Source: Candidatus Moraniibacteriota bacterium (GTDB taxonomy: Bacteria; Patescibacteriota; Minisyncoccia; Moranbacterales; GCA-2747515). Taken from it: 13,631 nucleotides of DNA. The stretch covers positions 1 to 13,631 of the forward strand of contig JAOZNB010000027.1 of assembly GCA_029933995.1 (NCBI GenBank), in the 5' to 3' direction. Under the pieces are notes generated by a model. The model had not been told where the DNA came from. It worked only from the letters and a program-made list of their open reading frames with translations, and searched no databases. Positions 6,616-12,830 of this stretch are shown here, piece after piece; position 1 is the stretch's first letter, and the number at the start of each line of letters is the position of its first letter. The translations under genes were made by a program, and so were the position numbers.

Positions 6616-9600
6616 ATGAAAAATACTTTTATAAAAATAGTATGTACAACTTTAATCTTCATTATAATCTTCGCACCATTGCGATTTGATTTTTTTTATA
6701 TACATAAATATGCAAATGCTTGGTATGGTGATGACTTATATATCACTGAAGATGTAATATGGAATAGCGATACAGATTTAAGTGAATATAGCGTGGTGTA
6801 TATTACGGATGGTGCAACGGTTACTGTTGAAGTTGGGTCACACATGGATATAAAAAGTGTTGTAGTACAGGATGCTGGGCGTATCATTGCAGTAGGTAGT
6901 ATTGACAACAAAATTGTTTTTACTAAAATGTCATTTGATAACAGTCATGAATTTGATGAACAGTGTTTTGTTGGAGCTCCATCCTTTGAATTTGACGTAT
7001 ATGAAATTAATGGCTATGTATTTGAACCATCATTTTTTAAATTTGTAGAGTTTAATGGATTAGGAGAAAATTTTGATTATAACGCGTTACATTGTCCAGG
7101 AATAGTAATGCAGGACACTATCATAAATACTGCATATGCAGAGGATGAGCCTGAATATGTGGAGGATATTCAAACGGCACCAGCAATCTTACATAGCTCA
7201 GGACAGTTAGATATGGAAAATGTTATATTTAAAAATAGCGAGTACATAGATATTCAAGTAGAAATGGAACTTGAAGGAGGTTATAATGAAAATAGTTATG
7301 TACATATTAAAAATTCTAATTTTGAAGGCAATGAGCAAAATGTAGCAGTGATTTCAGACGTTACAATTTATGATTATGAAGCAGAAGATGCTTGTTATGA
7401 TAATTGTGATGATGAATATGATGATAATCAAAATGATGCTATTTATGATGTGTGTTGCGAATTATGTGAATCAAGTGCTATAACACATGACGATAGCAAG
7501 GTTGTACTTACGAATAACTGGTATGGACATGTAAACGGTCCTACAGGTAGTTTTGTTAATGAAAATGGAGATGATTATGAAATATTGTTAGCAGGTGAAA
7601 AAATTAGTGGAAATACAAATGTATTAGAAAATGATTGGAGGAAGTCATCAGACTTTGCATCAAATGTCCTATTTTTACCAGGAGCAAAAGCAAGTAAACT
7701 TCATGACCAAAGCAATCAAGTATGGCCACCTACACCTGGTGGTGATGACTACAGGAATTTGTTATTAGATGAGGATGGTAATAGTATCGAAGATATTCAT
7801 ACGGATGATCCAATTGATGAAGCTGGACTACCTGGACCATTAGGCACAAATATTTACAAAAGCTTTATAGGAGACCTTGAAAGATTAAAAAGTGATAAAA
7901 TAGTAAAAGATATTTCACTATATGCATATGACTGGAGGCAGAGTGTGGAGGATATCGTAAAGAACGGTACGCAGTACCCAAATGGTGAGAATAAAAATCC
8001 TATAGAGGAATTAGAGAGATTAGCAGACTCGTCAGTAAGTGGAAAAGTTACAATTGTAGCACATTCAAATGGAGGACTTTTGGCAAAAGCTATAATGCAA
8101 CGATTAGAAATACTAAACATGACAGATAAAGTGGACAATATCATAATGGTAAGTTCACCACAAATGGGAACACCAAAGGCAATTCTCACAATGCTATATG
8201 GCTATGATGAAAAACTACCACTACCAGGACTCATAACAAATGAAGAAGCACGACAAATAGTAGAAAACATGCCAGGTGCATATGGATTACTCCCCACACA
8301 AGAATATTTCAACAGAGCAGAATACGACATAATTGATTTTGAATCAGAAAACACAAAGTACAAAAAATATAAAGATGCATATGGTAACCATATAAATGAT
8401 TACGATGAATTTAAAGATTTCTTATTAGCAAAAAAAGATAATAGACAAAAACCAGATAAGGATGATGTAGATAATGCAAATATATTAAATGAAAAACTAT
8501 TTGATGAAAATATAGAATTACAAGAAGAATTAAATAACTGGACACCGCCAGAAAATGTAAATGTAATTCAAATAGGTGGTTGGGGATTGGATACTATAAA
8601 AGGTATAGAGTATAGGGAAAAACTACGTGAAGACTGCACAATGGATATGTTTGGAACACCGATATGTACAACTTTTAATGATTTTGTCACAGTCTTAAAA
8701 CCAAAATACACAGTGGATGGAGATGAGGTTGTTGTGACACCAAGTTCACTCGCATTGGTAGAATCTGAAAATGTTGAGAGGTATTTTGTTGATTTGTTTG
8801 GGTATAATAAATCAGATTTTTGGTTGAGCACTAATAAAGAGCATAAAAATATATTAGAAATTAATCAATTGAGGAGTTTTATTTCAGGAATTATTAAAAA
8901 GCATGAAATATTAGGTGATTTGCCGAAATATATTTTAGATAATAAGCCAGATAATATTGATAGTGTAATTGAAGGTAGTAAGCACAATGCAACAAGGATC
9001 AGAATGGCACTTTATTCACCACTAGACGTTCATTTATATGACAATCAAGGAAATCACACAGGACCAACAACAGATGAAAATGGAAACAAGACATTAGAAA
9101 TAAATATTCCAAATAGCTATTATGATGTATTTTCTGAACATAAATTCGTAGGATGGGGAGGTGGCAGTGATGTTAGAGTAGAACTTGCAGGGTATGACAC
9201 AGGCTCGTATACTATTAAATTAGAGGAAATAAGTATCACAGATGCAGGGGAAAAAATAGATTCACATCTAACCATGAAAAATCTACCAACAGGAGAAAAC
9301 ACAAAGGTAACTTTTGCAATTCCTGATACAGGACTAGAAAATATCACAAAACTCACAGCTGATTATGACGGTGATGGAATTAATGATTATGAGATTGTAC
9401 CACAAATTAACGAAGAGGTTACATTGAATTATAAAAACAATGATAATGTAGAATCTGATGATAATGACAATGATGAAAATAGTGAAGATGATAATGACGG
9501 AGAAGAAAAAAATGATATTATAGAAAATATTTCAAATAATGAGTCTTTGCGAGGAGGTACGACGAAGCAATCTCTTGGGGATGATGCTCTAAATATTCTT

Positions 9601-9666
9601 ATTGGAATACTTTTCTTATTGTTAATAATTACAAGTGTATTTATTTTTAAAAAGTTAATTAAATAA
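6616..9666 (+). CDS. Secreted, C-terminally anchored LCAT-like alpha/beta hydrolase (1016 aa)
   Basis: The N-terminus is a signal peptide or anchor (hydrophobic 8-28). Residues about 40-345 read as beta-helix-like strands with the typical NNWYGHVNGPTG turn (300-311). They include a Cys/Asp-rich insert with C260, C264, C280, C281 and C284. The hydrolase domain follows. VLFLPGAKASKL (351-362), YAYDWRQS (436-443), nucleophile elbow AHSNGG (482-487, Ser484), SSPQMGTPKAI (513-523) and YGLLPTQEYF (556-565) match the lecithin:cholesterol acyltransferase-like family. DGDEVV (701-706) and EHKNIL (742-747) are good candidates for the acid Asp703 and His743. Then come a beta-rich region, a calcium-loop-like DYDGDGINDYE (916-926), an acidic Asp/Asn linker and a TM anchor (about 991-1012) ending in lysines. 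Probable role: esterase or phospholipase at the cell surface; substrate unknown. It is followed after nine bases by the membrane gene at 9676. Confidence 0.85.
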   Translation: MKNTFIKIVCTTLIFIIIFAPLRFDFFYIHKYANAWYGDDLYITEDVIWNSDTDLSEYSVVYITDGATVTVEVGSHMDIKSVVVQDAGRIIAVGSIDNKIVFTKMSFDNSHEFDEQCFVGAPSFEFDVYEINGYVFEPSFFKFVEFNGLGENFDYNALHCPGIVMQDTIINTAYAEDEPEYVEDIQTAPAILHSSGQLDMENVIFKNSEYIDIQVEMELEGGYNENSYVHIKNSNFEGNEQNVAVISDVTIYDYEAEDACYDNCDDEYDDNQNDAIYDVCCELCESSAITHDDSKVVLTNNWYGHVNGPTGSFVNENGDDYEILLAGEKISGNTNVLENDWRKSSDFASNVLFLPGAKASKLHDQSNQVWPPTPGGDDYRNLLLDEDGNSIEDIHTDDPIDEAGLPGPLGTNIYKSFIGDLERLKSDKIVKDISLYAYDWRQSVEDIVKNGTQYPNGENKNPIEELERLADSSVSGKVTIVAHSNGGLLAKAIMQRLEILNMTDKVDNIIMVSSPQMGTPKAILTMLYGYDEKLPLPGLITNEEARQIVENMPGAYGLLPTQEYFNRAEYDIIDFESENTKYKKYKDAYGNHINDYDEFKDFLLAKKDNRQKPDKDDVDNANILNEKLFDENIELQEELNNWTPPENVNVIQIGGWGLDTIKGIEYREKLREDCTMDMFGTPICTTFNDFVTVLKPKYTVDGDEVVVTPSSLALVESENVERYFVDLFGYNKSDFWLSTNKEHKNILEINQLRSFISGIIKKHEILGDLPKYILDNKPDNIDSVIEGSKHNATRIRMALYSPLDVHLYDNQGNHTGPTTDENGNKTLEINIPNSYYDVFSEHKFVGWGGGSDVRVELAGYDTGSYTIKLEEISITDAGEKIDSHLTMKNLPTGENTKVTFAIPDTGLENITKLTADYDGDGINDYEIVPQINEEVTLNYKNNDNVESDDNDNDENSEDDNDGEEKNDIIENISNNESLRGGTTKQSLGDDALNILIGILFLLLIITSVFIFKKLIK
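9544..9575 (+). repeat. REP-type sequence inside a coding region
   Basis: The DNA TTTGCGAGGAGGTACGACG followed by AAGCAATCTC matches the boxes of a widespread REP consensus (TCATTGCGAGG...GACGAAGCAATCTC) as I recall it. It is in frame and encodes LRGGTTKQSL (residues 978-987 of the hydrolase), exactly between the acidic linker and the TM anchor. Confidence 0.75.
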
Positions 9667-9675
9667 AATAAAATT

Positions 9676-10101
9676 ATGAAGGGAGAAAAAAAAAGCAAGT
9701 TGAGTATATTATTAATTTTAATAATTATTATTAGTGCCTATGTTATATTTCATGTATATGTATGTCCATATGAGAAATTTTATATCGAAAATGCCAATGG
9801 TTGTAATTTATTGATATATCAAGATAGCATATTTCAACCAATGGTGATGTTTTCGATTTCATTATTTATAACATCAACATTCACATTCTTCATCTCAGAC
9901 AAAATCTTCAAAAAATGGTTCACTTTTACACTGTGGTGGTTTGGTTTTGCAATATTTCTTATAATACTAGCACCAACATCTTCAGGAGGATCACTGCCTA
10001 TAGGTCCAACCAAAGAATTAGTTTCAATATGGATGTCCAGCCTCTTTGTAATCATAAGTATAATAATGTTCATCTGGATGACAATTAAAGAGAAAAAATA
10101 A
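9676..10101 (+). CDS. Four-TM small membrane protein, paralogue 1 (141 aa)
   Basis: I do not recognise the family. Predicted topology starts with a basic cytoplasmic start (MKGEKKSK). TM1 is about 9-29, followed by an outer loop with C30 and C43. TM2 is about 55-74, followed by a cytoplasmic DKIFKKW. TM3 is about 81-100, followed by an outer loop PTSSGGSLPIGPTKE, and TM4 is about 117-136 with a basic tail. It starts nine bases after the hydrolase stop with no RBS, so translation is probably coupled. Its C-terminal half is almost identical to the paralogue at 10228-10599, while TM1 and the first outer loop differ. The context suggests it works with, or protects against, the anchored hydrolase. 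That is inference. Confidence 0.8.
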   Translation: MKGEKKSKLSILLILIIIISAYVIFHVYVCPYEKFYIENANGCNLLIYQDSIFQPMVMFSISLFITSTFTFFISDKIFKKWFTFTLWWFGFAIFLIILAPTSSGGSLPIGPTKELVSIWMSSLFVIISIIMFIWMTIKEKK

Positions 10102-10111
10102 GCCAATTAGA

Positions 10112-10186
10112 AATATTTTAATTGGAATGTTAGTGTTGTTTTTAATAATTACAAGTGTATTTATTTTTAAAAAGTTAATTAAATAA
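10112..10186 (+). pseudogene. Duplicated 3' end of the hydrolase gene (membrane-anchor fragment)
   Basis: This in-frame fragment encodes NILIGMLVLFL then IITSVFIFKKLIK and a stop. It matches the last 24 residues of the hydrolase (NILIGILFLLL then IITSVFIFKKLIK). There is no upstream coding region, so it is a by-product of the tandem duplication. It may have no function beyond carrying the start region of the next gene. Confidence 0.85.
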
Positions 10187-10227
10187 AATAAAGTTATGAG
10201 TAGAGAAAAAAAACATTATTTATTATT

Positions 10228-10599
10228 ATGATAATTTTTATGTTGTTACTGGTATTAAATGGAACCATGTGTTTGAGTAATGTGAAAAATTATTGTATTT
10301 TAGGAAAATATTCTAAAACTATTTTAGGGCCAACATTTTTAATGTCAGTAGGACTGCTTGTAGTTTCAACATTCACATTCTTCATCTCAGACAAAATCTT
10401 CAAAAAATGGTTCACTTTTACACTGTGGTGGTTTGGTTTTGCGATATTCCTTGTAATACTAGCACCAACATCTTCAGGAGGATCACTGCACATAGGGCCA
10501 ACCAAAGAATTAGTTTCAGTGTGGATGTCTAGTCTTTTTGTAATTATCAGTCTGATAATGTTCATCTGGATGACAATTAAAGAAAAAAGAAGTAGATAA
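10228..10599 (+). CDS. Four-TM small membrane protein, paralogue 2, with frameshifted start (123 aa)
   Basis: This is a paralogue of 9676-10101, with the same DKIFKKW, TM3, PTSSGGSLHIGPTKE and TM4. The outer loop again has two cysteines (C15 and C23 from this start) but a different sequence. The position equivalent to the first gene's ATG is 10196. That start reads MSREKKHYLLL then a stop, because the A-run there is eight bases instead of nine. One more A would join it in frame to the ORF at 10228. The ATG at 10228 lacks an RBS and loses the basic N-terminus but keeps a TM1. It is either a shortened gene, a recent frameshift mutant or a slippage-controlled gene. Confidence 0.65.
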   Translation: MIIFMLLLVLNGTMCLSNVKNYCILGKYSKTILGPTFLMSVGLLVVSTFTFFISDKIFKKWFTFTLWWFGFAIFLVILAPTSSGGSLHIGPTKELVSVWMSSLFVIISLIMFIWMTIKEKRSR

Positions 10600-10630
10600 A
10601 AATTTATATAAAAAATATGTTTATTCAAAA

Positions 10631-10756
10631 TACAAAAAAGAAATAGAAGAGGACTTCAAAAAACACGGAAATGATAAATTAAAGCCAATTTATGAACATT
10701 GCAATGGAAAATATACATATGATGAAATTCGATTGGTCAACATAGCAAATTTGTAA
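10631..10756 (+). pseudogene. Remnant of a recQ 3' end
   Basis: The reading YKKEIEEDFKKHGNDKLKP, then IYEHCNGKYTYDEIRLVN, matches the RecQ C-terminus here (KEIEEAFKKHGTDKLKP, VFEHCNGKYTYDEIRLVN). There is no start codon or upstream helicase sequence. In the matched 35 or so codons about eight differences are synonymous and only about four change the residue. It therefore came from a diverged, functional recQ rather than from a fresh copy of the gene at 4001. The ending differs (IANL instead of CK). Confidence 0.9.
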
Positions 10757-10832
10757 TAAATATTATATAATGGAAATGTAATAAAATAATAAAGATAAAA
10801 TTAAGTGGTGTAATTTTTTTAAATTTAATATT

Positions 10833-11723
10833 ATGGACAATGAACAAAATAATGTAGAACAAAATATTCAACAAATGCCAGAAATTGAAGAAAAAAAATC
10901 AAAAAAATGGATTATTGCAATTATTCTTATACTTTTATGTATAGGATTATTTATTTTGGTATTTATATCAAAAGATGATGAAAAAGTTGTGAATGAAGTA
11001 ATCGTTGAAAAAACGGTGATAGTTGAAGAACCTGTAGAAGAGGTTAAAAAAGTTGTTGAAGAAACACCCGTACTCGTAGGAGAATGGGTTCCGGTATATA
11101 CTGATGAGGGCACAGGTAGTAAAAATACAAAGGTATTTCAAATAGATAGAGAAAATGCTAAGGCATGGAAAATTATTTATACATTTGAAGGAGGTTCTGA
11201 TACATCAAAATTATATATTGAAAGCATGACACCTCCTTTAGCTTATGGAGGGACTGTTGCTGATTATGTGACCGAAGGTGGTGAAGTTGTTTTTCCTGAT
11301 GCAACGGGGCCACATTATTTGAAAATTGGTACAGATGATGAATCTGCCTGGACTGTGCAAATACAACAGTTGATTGATGGTGAGATGGTGTCAAATAGTT
11401 TAGATGATAGTGTTGGAGAGTGGATTCAAATATATGCTGATGAGGGAATGGGCAGTAAAAATACAGAAACATTTGAGATTTCAGAAGAAGGTAGTAAGGG
11501 ATGGGAATTGATCTATACATTTGAAGGAAGTTCAGATACAGAAACATTGTATATTGAAAAGATGACGCCACCACTTGCTTATGGTGATGCTGTAGTTGAA
11601 TATGTGTATGATGATGGAAAGGTTGTTTTTGATGAAGATAGCAATGGTACATTTTTTTTGAGAGTTGGGACGAATGATGAATCTGTATGGACTATAAAAG
11701 TGCGACAGTTAATTGAGAAATAA
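10833..11723 (+). CDS. Membrane-anchored protein with two tandem extracytoplasmic repeat domains (296 aa)
   Basis: I do not recognise the family. A polar, Gln/Asn/Glu-rich N-terminus and KKSKKW precede one TM (about 26-46). After it come a Val/Glu/Lys-rich stalk (VVNEVIVEKTVIVEEPVEEV) and two homologous domains of about 100 residues at 82-181 and 194-295. Shared features are VGEW, YxDEGxGSKNT, IYTFEGxSDT, LYIExMTPPLAYG and VGTNDES/IGTDDES-W. The pattern suggests beta-sandwich ligand- or surface-binding modules outside the cell, but no catalytic residues are evident. No clear RBS precedes the ATG. A TATAAT at 10766-10771 is a possible -10. The lipoprotein gene follows after 47 bases with no terminator between, so they are likely co-transcribed. 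Confidence 0.8.
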   Translation: MDNEQNNVEQNIQQMPEIEEKKSKKWIIAIILILLCIGLFILVFISKDDEKVVNEVIVEKTVIVEEPVEEVKKVVEETPVLVGEWVPVYTDEGTGSKNTKVFQIDRENAKAWKIIYTFEGGSDTSKLYIESMTPPLAYGGTVADYVTEGGEVVFPDATGPHYLKIGTDDESAWTVQIQQLIDGEMVSNSLDDSVGEWIQIYADEGMGSKNTETFEISEEGSKGWELIYTFEGSSDTETLYIEKMTPPLAYGDAVVEYVYDDGKVVFDEDSNGTFFLRVGTNDESVWTIKVRQLIEK

Positions 11724-11770
11724 AATATAATTCATGTTAAATTAAAAGTCATGTTTGGAGGTGAATTATT

Positions 11771-12199
11771 ATGATAAAAAAAGTTAATTATATAGTAATT
11801 AGTTGTGCTGCAATTGGTGTGTTGGGAATTCTTGGTGGTTGTGGAACAACAGATAATATTGTTCAAACACAAGAAATACAAGAAACACAAAAAATACAAG
11901 AAAAAACATTAGAGGTGCCAACTGATATTCAAGCAATTGATGAGACTGAACAGGGAGAATTAGCGAAGATTTGTTCAAACTATTGTGTTAAAGTTATTTC
12001 AAAACATTCTGATGTATCAAAAAAGGTATGTAATAGTTTTTGTGATGATGTCATACAACAATGTGAAAAACATGAAGCTGCCTCTATGCTTTCTGTAGAT
12101 AGTTGTATAGAGTTTGGTATGCTGAAGCCATTAAGTGAAAAATACCCATCAGTTAAGGCAGAAATTGATGCTATAGATGCTAAAGCACAAGCAAATTAG
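11771..12199 (+). CDS. Cys-rich lipoprotein (142 aa)
   Basis: The signal peptide (KK, hydrophobic 5-22) ends in a lipobox LGGC with the lipid-modified Cys at residue 24. The mature part begins with a Gln/Glu/Thr-rich linker of repeated IQE/TQE units (about 33-46). A helical domain follows with six cysteines: C68 and C72, C87 and C91, C98, C112. The two C-x3-C pairs suggest disulfides or metal binding in a small helical hairpin. The start has a strong RBS, GGAGGTG at 11757-11763. It probably shares a transcript with 10833-11723 and ends at the terminator at 12234-12264. The family is not recognised. Confidence 0.8.
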   Translation: MIKKVNYIVISCAAIGVLGILGGCGTTDNIVQTQEIQETQKIQEKTLEVPTDIQAIDETEQGELAKICSNYCVKVISKHSDVSKKVCNSFCDDVIQQCEKHEAASMLSVDSCIEFGMLKPLSEKYPSVKAEIDAIDAKAQAN

Positions 12200-12233
12200 C
12201 CTAATATAAATTTTTAGTTAAATATAAAAGCTT

Positions 12234-12264
12234 AAAAACACATATTTTAAGTATGTATTTTTTT
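12234..12264 (+). terminator. Intrinsic terminator after lipoprotein gene
   Basis: AAAAA-C-ACATA (12234-12244) pairs with TATGT-A-TTTTT (12252 onward) with one mismatch, and a seven-T run ends at 12264. The stem is AT-rich and therefore weak. Confidence 0.55.
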
Positions 12265-12349
12265 GTAATCACTAATTATACAAAGTTTTTATTCTTTAGA
12301 ATTTTTTATTACAATAGGAATTGTTTTTGTAGGTGTTTTTTGCAATGTT

Positions 12350-12715
12350 TTGGTTGTAAAATCCAATGGTGATAAAATGCCAGTTTTTATGGAAAATATG
12401 TTAGTGCAGGCACAAACCGATTTCAGTAATGAACCACGACACCAAGCTGGCACAATAGAAACAAAGTATGCATTTCTTGCAGATTTTATAACAATCAACA
12501 AAAAAGCACAAAATATTTATAGCCCAGGCGATATTTCAATGACAATCGGACCCGTGTTACTAGCTCTAAGTATTTTATGGCAAATTGTGTATACATTGAG
12601 ACACGAAGGACTAACAGGATTTTTGTACAATAATCAACCCATTTCGTACCCTATGAGTATGATGGTTGTTTATGCGGTGTATTTAGGATATAGACATATC
12701 ATGCTTTATGCATAA
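12350..12715 (+). CDS. DUF5317-like membrane protein, probably 5'-truncated
   Basis: The reading frame carries SNGDKMPVFMEN, then KYAFLADFI, SPGDISMTIG and hydrophobic stretches (VLLALSILWQIVY and MSMMVVYAVYL). As far as I recall, the NG-x-KMPV motif with the later LAD...PGD-x-x-x-IG pattern is typical of DUF5317 proteins, whose function is unknown. The only usual start is TTG at 12350. It falls at the end of a well-formed TM segment readable upstream in the same frame (FFITIGIVFVGVFCNVLVV, about 12302-12358). That open frame runs back to a stop at 12266-12268 without ATG, GTG or TTG. The gene is therefore either damaged at its 5' end, joined by a frameshift in a T-run, or started at a rare codon. 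A strong terminator follows. Confidence 0.6.
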   Translation: MVVKSNGDKMPVFMENMLVQAQTDFSNEPRHQAGTIETKYAFLADFITINKKAQNIYSPGDISMTIGPVLLALSILWQIVYTLRHEGLTGFLYNNQPISYPMSMMVVYAVYLGYRHIMLYA

Positions 12716-12736
12716 CCCTCTAATGCCCAAAAAAGT

Positions 12737-12776
12737 AAAATCCTCACAGTTATAAATTAACTGTTGGGATTTTTTT
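12737..12776 (+). terminator. Intrinsic terminator
   Basis: AAAATCC-TC-ACAGTTA (12737-12752) pairs with TAACTGT-TG-GGATTTT (12758 onward), leaving an internal 2x2 loop, and is followed by a T-run to 12776. It lies 21 bases after the stop at 12715 and separates it from hsdM. Confidence 0.85.
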
Positions 12777-12830
12777 GATTTTTTTGGCGTAAAAAGGTAG
12801 AATTGTAATATTGATTGATAATTTTAATTT

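Larger units (their letters stand above)
9590..10599 (+). repeat. Tandem duplication, two units of about 500 bases
   Basis: Unit 1 (about 9590-10109) holds the last 24 codons of the hydrolase plus the membrane gene at 9676. Unit 2 (about 10110-10599) repeats both. Flanks are nearly identical (for example AATTACAAGTGTATTTATTT in each). Offset is 520 bases at the 5' side and 492 at the 3' side, because unit 2 is shorter in the middle. The first 80 or so bases of the conserved 3' segment (from 9874 and from 10366) are identical, while the segment encoding TM1 and the first outer loop is strongly diverged. Confidence 0.9.

Noticed and set aside
10617..10646. Small ORF from the ATG at 10617
   Set aside because: It stops after nine codons and is out of frame with the recQ remnant it overlaps.
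11173..11652. 159-aa open frame on the - strand opposite the two-domain repeat gene
   Set aside because: It is a His/Gln/Tyr-rich mirror of the + strand gene, without an RBS or recognisable features.
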